Shown here: positions 8,000 through 16,698 of the stretch, in pieces
Numbering within the stretch: the first letter of the stretch is position 1
Layout of the letters: each line of letters begins with the position of its first letter
Source of the DNA: an uncultured Dorea sp.
Lineage (GTDB): Bacteria > Bacillota > Clostridia > Lachnospirales > Lachnospiraceae
NCBI GenBank assembly: GCA_910585725.1
Contig: CAJUFA010000001.1
Coordinates: forward strand, 72,991 to 136,990
Length of the DNA stretch: 64,000 nt
Direction of reading: 5' to 3'
Translations under genes and position numbers: made by a program
The notes under the pieces: generated by a model
Told to the model about the DNA's origin: nothing
The model's database searches: none
The model's input: only the letters and a program-made list of their open reading frames with translations

Positions 8000-8536
8000 C
8001 TAGTTAAACGGTAATTCTTCATCAATACCAGCTTCAATCTCCACAAAGTCTTCACCTTTATCCGCCATCACAGACGATCTCGATGAGGACGATGCAAAAT
8101 CTCTGTCGCTTCCTTCCGGCATATTCATGAAACCTGCACCTACGTCAACTGATGAAGCTGAACTTGATGCGGACGCTGCTGAACCATAGTTTCTGGCGTT
8201 CGCATCACTTACGGTTTTACTCTCGGCAAACTCCGACTCTTCCACAACAACATCCGTCGTGTACACCTTAACGCCGTCTCTGTTGGTATAGCTTCCGGTC
8301 TGAATCCGCCCTGTGATCACAATCTTCAAACCCTGACGATAGAATCTCTCGGCATGCTCCGCCTGTCTTCCAAAAGCCACGCAATTGATAAAATCTGCGG
8401 TAGGCTCTCCGTCGCGCTTGAACCTACGGTCAACAGCCAGCGAAAACCTCGCAATGGCCAGTGGATTCTCCCCTCCCTGAGAATATCTCACTTCAGGATC
8501 TCTCGTTAAGCGTCCCATCAAAATTACTTTATTCAT
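8000..8536 (-). CDS. ssb: Single-stranded DNA-binding protein
   Basis: 178 residues. An N-terminal OB fold ([19 protein letters not shown] to ~110), a Ser/Ala-rich flexible linker (~120-165) and the acidic tip DEELPFN that recruits replication and repair partners. It coats single-stranded DNA during replication and recombination. It lies between rpsF (20 bases upstream) and rpsR (23 bases downstream), the classic rpsF-ssb-rpsR order of Firmicutes. Confidence 0.97.
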   Translation of the reverse strand: MNKVILMGRLTRDPEVRYSQGGENPLAIARFSLAVDRRFKRDGEPTADFINCVAFGRQAEHAERFYRQGLKIVITGRIQTGSYTNRDGVKVYTTDVVVEESEFAESKTVSDANARNYGSAASASSSASSVDVGAGFMNMPEGSDRDFASSSSRSSVMADKGEDFVEIEAGIDEELPFN

Positions 8537-8556
8537 ATAATACCTCTACTTCCTGC

Positions 8557-8844
8557 TTATGCTTCCTGTCTAACGCATAAATATCTGATCACGTTGTCCA
8601 TAATGCGGATTCTCTGTTCAATCTCGCCCGGGACTTCAGCATCAGCTTCGAAGTGGATGAAATAATAGTATGCTTCTTTCATCTTCTGAATCTCGTAAGC
8701 TAATCTTCTCTTACCCCATTCATCAACGTCAGAGATCTGGCCGCCGAAACGCTCTACTAACGCTTTTACTTTCTCGACTACCTGCGCTCTTTCGTCATCT
8801 TCGATTTTTGCACTGACAACAACAGCTAATTCATATTTATTCAT
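8557..8844 (-). CDS. rpsF: 30S ribosomal protein S6
   Basis: 95 residues, full length. It has the S6 fold, with WGKRRLAYEIQKMKEAYYYF in the middle and a short C-terminus without the glutamate tail seen in enterobacteria. It pairs with S18 on the 30S platform. GGAGG lies 12 bases before the ATG, and the mRNA leader (8845-8935) is the expected site for S6:S18 autoregulation. Confidence 0.96.
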   Translation of the reverse strand: MNKYELAVVVSAKIEDDERAQVVEKVKALVERFGGQISDVDEWGKRRLAYEIQKMKEAYYYFIHFEADAEVPGEIEQRIRIMDNVIRYLCVRQEA

Positions 8845-8940
8845 GTCGCCTTTGCACCTCCTTCTGGTCTTTTGGCCCCCCGCTCATCTTATGTGGGAGC
8901 AAGGATTTCTGCCTGTTTTTTGGCAGATTTATTGTATCAC
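8845..8940 (-). promoter_or_regulatory. rpsF operon leader, candidate S6:S18 autoregulatory RNA
   Basis: On the minus strand a TACAAT -10 element (about 8932-8937) is followed by a hairpin TCTGCC/GGCAGA, then GCTC...GAGC and a G-rich run before the ribosome site. Ribosomal leaders bound by the S6:S18 complex occur at this position in many bacteria. I have not matched the conserved CCG-bulge motif, so this rests mostly on position. Confidence 0.35.
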
Positions 8941-8973
8941 GGATTAATATGATATCATAATTTACTGCTTGTT

Positions 8974-9168
8974 TCAAGCTTTTTTCTTCAAATCTCTTGT
9001 ATTTTTTTCCACTAATTTACGTGCAATCATAATCTGATGCCCACATCCCATGCATTTCAGCCGGAAGTCCGCGCCGACCCGCAGAATCTCCCATTCTCTG
9101 CTTCCGCAGGGATGCTGTTTTTTCAATGTAACAATGTCTCCCACTTCATATATATAATCGTTTTTCAT
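8974..9168 (-). CDS. DUF951 family zinc-ribbon-like protein
   Basis: 64 residues. The pattern GDIVTLKKQHPCGSREWEIL, then VGADFRLKCMGCGHQIMI, is the DUF951 signature. Three cysteines (PCG, CMGC) could hold a metal. The family is widespread in Firmicutes and its function is unknown. The start overlaps the sortase stop by one base (TGATG), so the two are translationally coupled. Confidence 0.88.
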   Translation of the reverse strand: MKNDYIYEVGDIVTLKKQHPCGSREWEILRVGADFRLKCMGCGHQIMIARKLVEKNTRDLKKKA

Positions 9169-9998
9169 CAGTCGCCTTCCTCTTCGTTTCCTTCTTCTTT
9201 TACCCTTACACCGCGGACGACAAAGCGATGATTGTCGCTGGCGCTGGTACAGGTTGACAACGTAACGACTCTGTCGCTGGTTGTCACCTCGACCCCTGTA
9301 TCATAAAGCGATATTTCTTTTGTCAAATCCAGAAATCTCTGATACTCTTCTTTCGACGCAAATTCTGTTCTATAACACTCCGACGTATCTACCACCTCGC
9401 CCATGGAATAGACCTGATATACCAGTTCCCTGCCGTCTTTCGTATAGATATAAAAGTAAGGGTTAGCTTCCCAGAAAGCTTTGTCGTCATAATCCTGAAT
9501 ATGCCGAAACATGGAACCGTCCCGCATCCTATGACCATATACAATAGAATTCTTATCACTAAAATTTGGATTGTTATCCACATTCAGGAAGATCGCCCCC
9601 AGCGTATTCTCCTTCGCGGAAAATGTCTTATGCAGATATTCCTCATTATCTTTACCTTGGACGATAGGATAACTGATAATCGACGGTTCCGGAGAAAAAC
9701 GAATCCATCCGATAGTATCCTGATTAATCTTTAAAAGTTCGTCAAAGTTTACGGTAAATTTAGACTCTTCTTCGTCATCCTGATTCTCATTTCCTAACGC
9801 AAGCTCACGAACCTTGCTATATTCACTTCTCCCGTCATAATAACCCTTGCATATCTTATAAAGCTGGAATGCCGATACACAGAATACGGCAAGCGCCGCT
9901 GCCAAGACGATGTTCGACAGAATACCTGCGGCATTCCTTCTCTTGCCTCTTCTTCCGTGTCTCCTGCCTGACCGTCGTTTTTTTCTCTTCTCTTCCAT
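9168..9998 (-). CDS. srtB: Class B sortase
   Basis: 276 residues. A basic Lys/Arg-rich N-terminus is followed by one membrane helix (~29-48) and an extracellular sortase domain (~85-270). The catalytic His is in YGHRM (~150), the Cys in LSTCTS (~248) and the Arg in RFVVRG (~262). It cleaves a sorting motif on exported proteins and links them to the wall. No substrate with a visible sorting signal lies in the window. I chose ATG 9998 because AGGGG lies 8 bases before it; a GTG at 10007 is less well placed. It probably shares a transcript with the desulfidase gene upstream and DUF951 downstream. Confidence 0.9.
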   Translation of the reverse strand: MEEKRKKRRSGRRHGRRGKRRNAAGILSNIVLAAALAVFCVSAFQLYKICKGYYDGRSEYSKVRELALGNENQDDEEESKFTVNFDELLKINQDTIGWIRFSPEPSIISYPIVQGKDNEEYLHKTFSAKENTLGAIFLNVDNNPNFSDKNSIVYGHRMRDGSMFRHIQDYDDKAFWEANPYFYIYTKDGRELVYQVYSMGEVVDTSECYRTEFASKEEYQRFLDLTKEISLYDTGVEVTTSDRVVTLSTCTSASDNHRFVVRGVRVKEEGNEEEGD

Positions 9999-10044
9999 AC
10001 TCCGCACCCCTGTCTGCTTATTTCATTTCTTCTTATATGCTTCT

Positions 10045-11319
10045 TTATTTCTGTTCCATAATCTCCACAATCGTCTTCTCTGTCCCTGTCATCCCCGGAG
10101 ACGCGATCATCCCCATATATCTCATAGTATCCTCCGGCGTCATTCCGTTAATCCCATGAATATCTTCGATACTTATACCACGCAGCGCCAGATTCACCGC
10201 CCTGAACGCAGCGTCCACGGCAACGATACCTTTCATCGCACACCCGTGATTTCCGCCGTCACAGATCATACCTGTAAGACCGCTCGCCATATTTCGAAGC
10301 ACGGCGCAAATCACCTGCTTATCGGCGCCTCTCATATATGCCAGCCCACAGGCCATTCCGGTTCCCGCAGCGATCCCACAGCCGCAGAATGCCGACAACT
10401 TCCCCGAATACTCCTTAATATACATCGTAAGCAGACAGCTCAGCGCCGCCGCCCTTAACAGTGTCTCCTCCTTAATTTCAGCCTGATTCACCTGATACCA
10501 TGCATATAACGGCATCGTCGCTATAATTCCATGGGCCCCGCTGCCTGTAATACTCATCGCCGGTCTCCCAAATCCCAGCACCCTTGCCTCAATTGCGCCG
10601 TTACAAAGCAGCTGCGCCGTCTTAACCGGATCTTCCGATATCCTCTTTCCGCTGTTCTCCTGCAGAAGCCAGCCTGCGATCACCGCTCTGTCAGAAGCCA
10701 GTCCTTCCTCAAGCAATTCCATATTCATCGAAAATGCAGACCGGATAAATGCGATCTCTTTCTCTGGAACTTCCGTTATGTATTCCCATATCTCATCCAG
10801 GGAATACCGATGGATCGCCGATCCTTCTGTCTGTTCCTGTCCGGCTCTTCCTTCTTCCTTATATATCTGTGCTCCGTTCTTCTCTATGGATACAATATGC
10901 GTATGGCCGTCACGGATATGTACGGTGCATCTGTCCAGCACACTTTCCACCCTGGCGTCTATGGTAATCTCAGAACCAATATGATCCAGAACTACTTCCA
11001 CAAGTCCGGCGTCCACCATCTCTGCCGCTTTCGCATCGTCCTCCTCTGTAATATCTTCAAGCGACTGAAGTCCTTTTCCGGCATCGGCTGCCACGGCTCC
11101 CAGAGCCGCCGCATAAAGACTTCCATATTTCGATGAATTCGGGATTCCACATGTATATGCATTCTTATACATACCCGAATTCAAAGCCACATGTACCTTC
11201 CTGACCGCACCTCTCACCTGCTCCCTCGCGCTTGCCACCGCATATGCAATCGCTCCCGGTTCCGTAACCCCAAGAGCAGGCCTCATATCCTCCTTGATTA
11301 ACCTGGTCAATTCATTCAT
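10045..11319 (-). CDS. cyuA: L-cysteine desulfidase family protein (UPF0597/CyuA-like)
   Basis: 424 residues, the usual size. This family breaks L-cysteine into pyruvate, ammonia and sulfide using an Fe-S cluster. CGCGIAAGTGMACGL (~310), the ICDGGNHGCAMK stretch and ITGSGAHGI are conserved features with candidate cluster cysteines. The N-terminal LGVTEPGAIAYAVASA is also typical. The start overlaps no neighbour; a promoter is seen at 11406-11434 with a short palindrome right after the -10 box. No cysteine transporter is adjacent. Confidence 0.85.
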   Translation of the reverse strand: MNELTRLIKEDMRPALGVTEPGAIAYAVASAREQVRGAVRKVHVALNSGMYKNAYTCGIPNSSKYGSLYAAALGAVAADAGKGLQSLEDITEEDDAKAAEMVDAGLVEVVLDHIGSEITIDARVESVLDRCTVHIRDGHTHIVSIEKNGAQIYKEEGRAGQEQTEGSAIHRYSLDEIWEYITEVPEKEIAFIRSAFSMNMELLEEGLASDRAVIAGWLLQENSGKRISEDPVKTAQLLCNGAIEARVLGFGRPAMSITGSGAHGIIATMPLYAWYQVNQAEIKEETLLRAAALSCLLTMYIKEYSGKLSAFCGCGIAAGTGMACGLAYMRGADKQVICAVLRNMASGLTGMICDGGNHGCAMKGIVAVDAAFRAVNLALRGISIEDIHGINGMTPEDTMRYMGMIASPGMTGTEKTIVEIMEQK

Positions 11320-11390
11320 AAACTACTCCTATTCCCACTATATCACTCTAATGCTAACAAGCGTATCCCACAGAAAGCCTAACGTCTGCG

Positions 11391-11434
11391 GAGATCATAG
11401 ATCTCATTATACCATGAAGCACCCGCCTGATAAA
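11391..11434 (-). promoter_or_regulatory. Promoter of the cysteine desulfidase gene with a +1 palindrome
   Basis: On the minus strand TTTATC (11429-11434), a 17-base spacer ending in TGG, and TATAAT (11406-11411). GAGATC-ATA-GATCTC (11391-11405) overlaps the expected start of transcription and could be an operator. A leader of about 80 bases follows. Confidence 0.5.
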
Positions 11435-11566
11435 GAGTTTATACTTACTTTTCACACTCAAGTCAGTAAATAAAAAACTTTATATTTTTTTTATTGGCAA
11501 TTTATTGACTTTCCTTATAGACGGCGTATCATGTGTTATACATAATGTTTCAGGAGGTTGATATAC

Positions 11567-11962
11567 GTGAGAGAAAGATTAATTCGATTTATGCATGGTC
11601 GTTACGGCATGGATTCGCTGGGTAAATTCACTGTCATTACCGGTGTTGTCGCCATGCTTCTTGCAGGCTGGAACGACAGTCTGATCCTGTCGCTTCTGTC
11701 GTGGATATGTATCGTTTATACTTATTTCCGCATATTCTCCCGGAATATCTATAAACGTTCATCCGAAAATCAGTGGTATCTGAACAAAACTTATAAACTA
11801 CGCAGCGCTTTCTACCGTGAGAAGAATCTCATGATCCAGCGTAAGACACATCACATCTATAAGTGTCCTGCCTGCAGACAGAAAATCCGAATTCCGAAAG
11901 GCAAAGGACGGATTGAGATTCGCTGTCCCAAATGCAGCGCCACATTTATCAAAAACAGCTAA
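11567..11962 (+). CDS. Small membrane protein with C-terminal zinc ribbon
   Basis: 131 residues. One or two membrane helices (~20-55, rich in L/I/V/W) are followed by a basic linker and a C-terminal zinc ribbon with CPAC (~103) and CPKC (~124). I do not recognise a characterised member. I chose the GTG at 11567 because AGGAGG ends 9 bases before; the TTG at 11558 touches the ribosome site. Candidate -35/-10 pairs lie at about 11490-11535 (TTGGCA then TATAGA at 16 bases). It leads a group with the DUF5685 and DnaJ genes, all on the plus strand. Confidence 0.75.
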   Translation: MRERLIRFMHGRYGMDSLGKFTVITGVVAMLLAGWNDSLILSLLSWICIVYTYFRIFSRNIYKRSSENQWYLNKTYKLRSAFYREKNLMIQRKTHHIYKCPACRQKIRIPKGKGRIEIRCPKCSATFIKNS

Positions 11963-11974
11963 CGGAGTCTCTAT

Positions 11975-12808
11975 ATGTTTGGATATATAGCAATTAATAA
12001 AGCAGAGATGAAATTTAAGGATTATGATATCTATCACGCCTATTACTGCGGTCTGTGCAAATGCTTAAGAGAACGCTACGGCGTCCGCGGACAGCTCACC
12101 TTGTCTTATGACATGACGTTTTTTATCATTCTTCTTACCGGACTATATGAGCCCGAAACGAAAAAAGAAACCATACGATGTATTGCTCATCCTTTTAAGA
12201 AGCATATTGCTTACAGGAATGAATTTACCGAATACGCCGCCTCCGTCAATCTGATTCTTGCATACTACAAGTACCGGGACGACTGGAATGATGATCACAG
12301 GAAAAAAAGCTATATTGCCGCCAGACTGCTACATTCTCATATGAAGAAGGTCCGGGAGAACTACTCCGGCAAAGTCACTAAGGTTGCGTCAGAGCTTAGA
12401 AAATTATCCCGGCTGGAACAGAAGGACGAGCAGAATATCGACGTCATGGCAGGGCTCTTTGGTAATATAATGGCGGAACTTTTTGCATACCGACAAGATG
12501 AATGGGAATCTTCTCTGAGAAAGATTGGATTCTTCCTGGGAAAATTCATCTACCTGATGGATGCTTATGAAGACGTTGAAGAGGACATTCGTTCCGGAAA
12601 TTACAATCCCTTCAAAGATTCCTTCCACAATGATAAGGACTTTGCCGAACATTGCAGACAGATTCTAACGCTTATGATGGCGGAATGCTCCAGGGAATTC
12701 GAAAAGACGCCCATACTTCTTCATGCCGACATTATTCGCAATATCCTGTATTCCGGTGTTTGGCGCCGATATATCCAGGTAACCTCTGACCGATCCAGAC
12801 AGAATTAA
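11975..12808 (+). CDS. DUF5685 family protein
   Basis: 277 residues. The N-terminus MFGYIAINKAEMKFKDYDIY followed by YYCGLCKCLRERYG marks the DUF5685 family, found in Clostridia. The CGLCKC cysteines could bind a metal or cluster. The rest is predicted helical, with YLMDAYEDVEEDI near residue 190. The function is unknown. It lies 12 bases after the zinc-ribbon membrane protein gene, so the two are likely cotranscribed. Confidence 0.82.
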   Translation: MFGYIAINKAEMKFKDYDIYHAYYCGLCKCLRERYGVRGQLTLSYDMTFFIILLTGLYEPETKKETIRCIAHPFKKHIAYRNEFTEYAASVNLILAYYKYRDDWNDDHRKKSYIAARLLHSHMKKVRENYSGKVTKVASELRKLSRLEQKDEQNIDVMAGLFGNIMAELFAYRQDEWESSLRKIGFFLGKFIYLMDAYEDVEEDIRSGNYNPFKDSFHNDKDFAEHCRQILTLMMAECSREFEKTPILLHADIIRNILYSGVWRRYIQVTSDRSRQN

Positions 12809-12916
12809 GTTTCAAAGTTAATTTTATAATTTCCCAAAATATTTGAAAGGAAGAAAAAAACTGGTAGCCGCCAACTATCAAATATATAATTATAGCAAGA
12901 GATCAGGAGAAAAATC

Positions 12917-13606
12917 ATGAGAGATCCCTATAGCATTCTCGGTGTACGGCAGAATGCATCAGACGAAGAAATCAAGAAAGCATACCGAAATTTAAGCCGG
13001 AAATACCATCCGGATGCAAATATTAATAACCCCAACAAAGACCAGGCGGAAGCCCATTTTAAAGAAGTACAGCAGGCATATCGGCAGATTATGCAAGAGC
13101 GGGAATACCAAACCTCCGATAATTCATTCGAAGACTTCGGTCCCTTCGGCAGCTTCGGAAACTTCCGCGGATTTAATGCTCAGTATCAGCAGACTGGTTC
13201 CGGCGCTTCGGAAAACGAAGAAGATCTGCATATGAAAGCCGCGTCTAACTTCATTAGCAGCGGTCATTACCGGGAAGCGCTTAATCTTCTCAACGGAATA
13301 CGAGAACGCAATGCCCGATGGTATTACTACAGCGCCCTCGCAAACTCCGGAGCAGGCAATAATGTCGTCTCTTTACAACACGCTAAGGAGGCTCTCCGCA
13401 TGGAACCGAATAATTTCCAATATCAACTGCTTGTAAACCGCCTGGAAAGCGGAGGCAGTTGGTATCGGCAGCAGCAAGGACCCTACCAGACGACTTTTGT
13501 CGGCGGAAGCAGCTGGTGTATGAAACTCTGTCTTGCGAATATCGCATGCAACCTGTGCTGCAACGCCGGTATGTGCTGCGGCGGCGCGCCGGGCGGTTAT
13601 ATCTGA
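12917..13606 (+). CDS. DnaJ-domain protein with Cys-rich C-terminal tail
   Basis: 229 residues. An N-terminal J domain (~1-65) has the HPD motif in KYHPDAN, so it could stimulate an Hsp70 ATPase. A Gly/Phe-rich linker (~75-95) follows, then TPR-like helices (~105-180). The tail carries seven cysteines in its last 30 residues (CMKLC, CNLCC, CCGG). It has no zinc fingers of the classical DnaJ, so it is not the housekeeping DnaJ. GGAG lies 9 bases before the ATG. The tail could be membrane-associated or metal-binding; both are inference. Confidence 0.85.
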   Translation: MRDPYSILGVRQNASDEEIKKAYRNLSRKYHPDANINNPNKDQAEAHFKEVQQAYRQIMQEREYQTSDNSFEDFGPFGSFGNFRGFNAQYQQTGSGASENEEDLHMKAASNFISSGHYREALNLLNGIRERNARWYYYSALANSGAGNNVVSLQHAKEALRMEPNNFQYQLLVNRLESGGSWYRQQQGPYQTTFVGGSSWCMKLCLANIACNLCCNAGMCCGGAPGGYI

Positions 13607-13644
13607 TACGCCAATATATCATACATTAGGAGGCCTGAACGATT

Positions 13645-14169
13645 ATGCTGGAATATTTAGTTTTATATCAGAGTGAATCCGGCAATACAAAAAAAATTGC
13701 TGCGGCGATCTTTTCCCATCTTCCCGGAACTTCAAAAGACTTAATTGATATTACAACAAATAAAACCATCCCTGAAGCCCGAGTGTATTTCGTCGGTTTC
13801 TGCGTTCATTGCGGTTCATGCAGTATGATTGTCAGCGACTTTCTGAACGCCTTGAGCGGCAAGCGAATCGCTCTTTTTGGCACTTGCGGTATGGGAAATT
13901 CTCCCGCATATTATCATTCGATTGAACACAGTGTAAGCGTATGGATCGAGTCTGACAACGACTATCTTGGCGCTTTCATCTGCCAGGGCAAGATGCCGCA
14001 GAAAGTACGGCAGAAGTATGAGTCTATTCGTACCGCCAAGAATACGTCCAAAATCAGCCTGTGCCTCAGAAACTTTGACGAAGCTCTGACTCATCCGGAC
14101 ATTCTGGACCTCGAACACGCCAAGGTATTTGTTGAAAAGATACTGAAAAAAATACCGGCAGAGAATTAA
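13645..14169 (+). CDS. Flavodoxin family protein
   Basis: 174 residues. It starts with LVLYQSESGNTKKIA, the FMN phosphate-binding loop of flavodoxins, followed by an alternating beta/alpha pattern with FGTCGMG (~75). Two cysteine pairs (CVHCGSC, ~53) are unusual for an ordinary electron-carrier flavodoxin and recall flavodoxin-like partner proteins of reductases. GGAGG lies before the start. It converges on the PrdA-like gene with a shared terminator that contains its stop codon. Confidence 0.8.
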   Translation: MLEYLVLYQSESGNTKKIAAAIFSHLPGTSKDLIDITTNKTIPEARVYFVGFCVHCGSCSMIVSDFLNALSGKRIALFGTCGMGNSPAYYHSIEHSVSVWIESDNDYLGAFICQGKMPQKVRQKYESIRTAKNTSKISLCLRNFDEALTHPDILDLEHAKVFVEKILKKIPAEN

Positions 14170-14193
14170 TTGTCATCCTCTGCCGGTATTTTC
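14151..14193. terminator. Bidirectional terminator between the flavodoxin and PrdA-like genes
   Basis: AATACCGGCAGAG (14151-14163) pairs perfectly with CTCTGCCGGTATT (14178-14190). On the minus strand the stem is followed by seven T residues; on the plus strand by TTCATT. Confidence 0.85.
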
Positions 14194-14201
14194 ATTAAAC
14201 A

Positions 14202-14603
14202 TTAAATAGGAAGTTCCAGATAAATATCTTTACCTTCTTTGATAGAGATGACTACTTTGCCGCTCTTAACCGTCGCAACAGCCCCCTGAACATTCATCTC
14301 AACTGCAGGAACAGGAGCCGCCGCTTCTTCCGCTGTTTCTCCATCGGCCGCCTCTTTGAATCCCTCTACATTATCTGTTGTCAACGGACATAAAGAATCA
14401 CTCGTCTTCGTTAATTTTGCCCCTAATACTTGTCCGATTGTCAAGCATCCGTCCAGATTCAATAACCCGGAATCAACTAATTCATCAAAGATTGCCGGAT
14501 CCTCCAAATTCGCTGCCTCGATGGTAATACCACCCTCCGCCCTGCAGCATAACACTGCCGGATCATTGGCATGTGCTTTCGCGGTTTCCGCTGTGATTGA
14601 CAT
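14202..14603 (-). CDS. Stand-alone protein resembling the N-terminal region of D-proline reductase PrdA
   Basis: 133 residues. From memory of the family, SITAETAKAHANDPAVLCC, the LEDPAIFDELVDSGLL stretch and IGQVLGAKLTKTSDSLCPLT closely resemble the N-terminus of the PrdA proprotein (or the related PrdD). The second half (~85-133) is an Ala/Glu linker and a small beta-rich part ending YLELPI. It is far too short to carry the catalytic pyruvoyl and selenocysteine subunits, and no other prd gene lies nearby. GGAGG precedes the ATG by 10 bases. A promoter and a folded leader lie upstream. The role is unknown; it could be a regulatory or structural homologue. Confidence 0.6.
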   Translation of the reverse strand: MSITAETAKAHANDPAVLCCRAEGGITIEAANLEDPAIFDELVDSGLLNLDGCLTIGQVLGAKLTKTSDSLCPLTTDNVEGFKEAADGETAEEAAAPVPAVEMNVQGAVATVKSGKVVISIKEGKDIYLELPI

Positions 14604-14628
14604 ACTAAATTACCTCCTTCTTAGGTGT

Positions 14629-14696
14629 GGATTACTCCCTTCAGAATCCTTCCAGTACTGCAACGCCTTTGATCTCAAAGCGTTCCGGGAGTATCC
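14629..14696 (-). promoter_or_regulatory. Structured RNA leader (possible riboswitch) before the PrdA-like gene
   Basis: Read on the minus strand, GGATACTCCC (14687-14696) pairs with GGGAGTAATCC (14629-14639, one extra base), closing an arm. Inside it AACGC-TTTGA pairs with TCAAA-GCGTT (14662-14684, one bulged base), and a short CAG/CTG-closed arm follows (14642-14660). Together they form a possible three-way junction of ~68 bases. It ends about 12 bases before the ribosome site, so folding could control translation. I do not recognise a known riboswitch class. Confidence 0.45.
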
Positions 14697-14717
14697 TTAT
14701 ATTCTAATATTACTTTT

Positions 14718-14747
14718 AGTATATCTGCCGCAGAATGATATTTCCAA
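14718..14747 (-). promoter_or_regulatory. Promoter of the PrdA-like gene
   Basis: On the minus strand TTGGAA (14742-14747), an 18-base spacer and TATACT (14718-14723). Transcription would begin about 15 bases before the folded leader at 14629-14696. Confidence 0.6.
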
Positions 14748-14883
14748 TCATTTTTTTTCATATATTAAGTATAATTATATGTCCCGTCTATATTATATCC
14801 TCACAGATCTATGATGCAACCTTGCATGTCTTCTGGTTTTCCTGCATATATATGTAAAAACTTTAAAGGTTGTTTTTTTAAAT

Positions 14884-16629
14884 ATGCAAAAAAAACGTTC
14901 TATAATTATTACGGTTCTGCTTTTTGCCCTCCTTTTCACATCTTCCGCACTGCTCCGTCATTTTAGCGGAGATGAGAACCGCCGGTTCGAAGCCTATACG
15001 AACCAACTCTTCTGTCAGGAAGTTGCCGGGAGCACGATTTCCCTCCATTATACGCTCAAGAATCCTTCCGCTTTCGGAATCGAACATACTCCCATATCCT
15101 TTGGCGCCTACACATCAGACACAGACGTCGTCTGCGCCGTTTCTGAGAACGCCCTGTCTGTACTTCATTCCTTCGAACGCAGACGCCTCTCTAAGGAAAA
15201 CCGTCTGACCTATGATATACTGGAGCACTATCTTGAATCCTCCAGGCAGCTTGCTCCTTATACTCTGTACGACGAACCTCTGGCCCCCCTGACCGGCGCT
15301 CAGGCACAGCTTCCGGTACTCCTGTCAGAATACCGGTTCTACAACCGTTCGGATATTGAGAACTACCTTAAGCTCCTGACCAAAACACCGGAATATTTTC
15401 AATCAATCCTGGAATTCGAACGCGCCAAATCAGAAGCCGGACTATTCATGGCAGCCTACTCTGCGGACGGTATCATTCAGGAATGCCAGGCATTCATCGA
15501 CATGGCGGATCAGAACTACCTATACTCTTCTTTCCAGGAACGTCTGGATTCCACAAAACTATCGGAGGAAGACAAGAACGCTTATATCAAAACAAACTCA
15601 GACTATATTAAGGATTATGTCTTCCCCGCATATTCTGAATTGAAGGAAGGGTTGTCCGCCTTGCATGACACAGGAAAGAATCCCAACGGACTCTGCCATC
15701 TGCCAAAGGGCCGGAAATATTACGAACTCGTCGTCTCCTCCGAGACCGGCTCATCCCGGACAATCCCGGAACTACAGCAATTGACGCAGCAGCAGATGAT
15801 TGCGGACCTGACCGACATGCAGAAGATCCTGTCGCCCTCTTCCGGCGTCTCATCGGTCTCCTCCGACCTCTTTAAAGCTCAGGGTACGATCCTGAATGAC
15901 CGTGACCCCGCATCCATCCTTGCAGAACTAAAAAGCAAACTAAAAGACAATTTCCCTGATCCTCCAAAGGTCAATACACAGATCAAATACGTACAAAAAT
16001 CAATGGAAAACTATCTAAGTCCTGCTTTCTATATGATACCTGCAATCGATAACTCCGCCGAGAATGTGATCTACATTAATCAAGGACATCTGCCTGATGA
16101 TCTGTCGCTATTCACAACACTCGCCCATGAAGGTTATCCAGGACATCTGTATCAGACAACTTATTATGCAGACACAGATCCCGATCCTATACGAAACCTT
16201 CTGAGTTTCGGCGGATACACAGAGGGCTGGGCTACCTACACCGAGATGATGAGCTACTATTATGCCCCTATCTCCAAAGAACAGGCTACGCTCATGCAGA
16301 AAAATAACTCCATAATTCTTGGATTGTATGCTCTTGCCGATATGGGAATCCACTATGAAGGGTGGACCCTGCTTGAAACAATCTCCTTTTTCCGCAGCTA
16401 CGGCATCACCGACACTGACACCATCGAGACGATCTATGAACTAATCATTGCAGATCCGGCAAATTATCTGAAATATTATATCGGATATGTAGAGTTTCTG
16501 GAATTAAAAAAAGAAGCGATAGAACAGTGGAGCGATGATTTCTCCCAGAAAAAATTTCACACTGCCGTGCTGGACATCGGACCGGCGCCATTCGAGCTGA
16601 TACATAAAAACATATTGGGCGATAAGTAG
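14884..16629 (+). CDS. DUF885 family metallopeptidase-like protein
   Basis: 581 residues, typical of DUF885. A short basic N-terminus and hydrophobic helix (~5-24) form a signal anchor, so the enzyme should sit outside the membrane. The zinc motif HEGYPGHLYQ lies at ~416 and EGWATYTEMM, with the third ligand Glu, at ~445. It is likely a zinc carboxypeptidase or dipeptidase; the substrate is unknown. The ribosome site is weak (AAAGG about 14 bases upstream), and the promoter is unclear. It converges on a small hypothetical gene with a long inverted repeat between. Confidence 0.87.
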   Translation: MQKKRSIIITVLLFALLFTSSALLRHFSGDENRRFEAYTNQLFCQEVAGSTISLHYTLKNPSAFGIEHTPISFGAYTSDTDVVCAVSENALSVLHSFERRRLSKENRLTYDILEHYLESSRQLAPYTLYDEPLAPLTGAQAQLPVLLSEYRFYNRSDIENYLKLLTKTPEYFQSILEFERAKSEAGLFMAAYSADGIIQECQAFIDMADQNYLYSSFQERLDSTKLSEEDKNAYIKTNSDYIKDYVFPAYSELKEGLSALHDTGKNPNGLCHLPKGRKYYELVVSSETGSSRTIPELQQLTQQQMIADLTDMQKILSPSSGVSSVSSDLFKAQGTILNDRDPASILAELKSKLKDNFPDPPKVNTQIKYVQKSMENYLSPAFYMIPAIDNSAENVIYINQGHLPDDLSLFTTLAHEGYPGHLYQTTYYADTDPDPIRNLLSFGGYTEGWATYTEMMSYYYAPISKEQATLMQKNNSIILGLYALADMGIHYEGWTLLETISFFRSYGITDTDTIETIYELIIADPANYLKYYIGYVEFLELKKEAIEQWSDDFSQKKFHTAVLDIGPAPFELIHKNILGDK

Positions 16630-16638
16630 TTAACACCG

Positions 16639-16698
16639 AATTTTATGCTGAATTTGAACGCCGCAATTTGCCGCGTCTCCCAAATTCAGCATAAAATT
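16639..16698. repeat. Perfect 18-bp inverted repeat between convergent genes
   Basis: AATTTTATGCTGAATTTG (16639-16656), a 24-base loop, then the exact complement (16681-16698). The right arm's last base is part of the stop codon of the minus-strand gene. It may terminate transcription both ways, but the arms are AT-rich, the loop is long and neither side has a clean T-run, so its role is open. Confidence 0.55.

Noticed and set aside
8961..8990. A small hairpin followed by T bases on the plus strand
   Set aside because: The T-run faces the plus strand, where no gene ends; it overlaps the end of the DUF951 gene.
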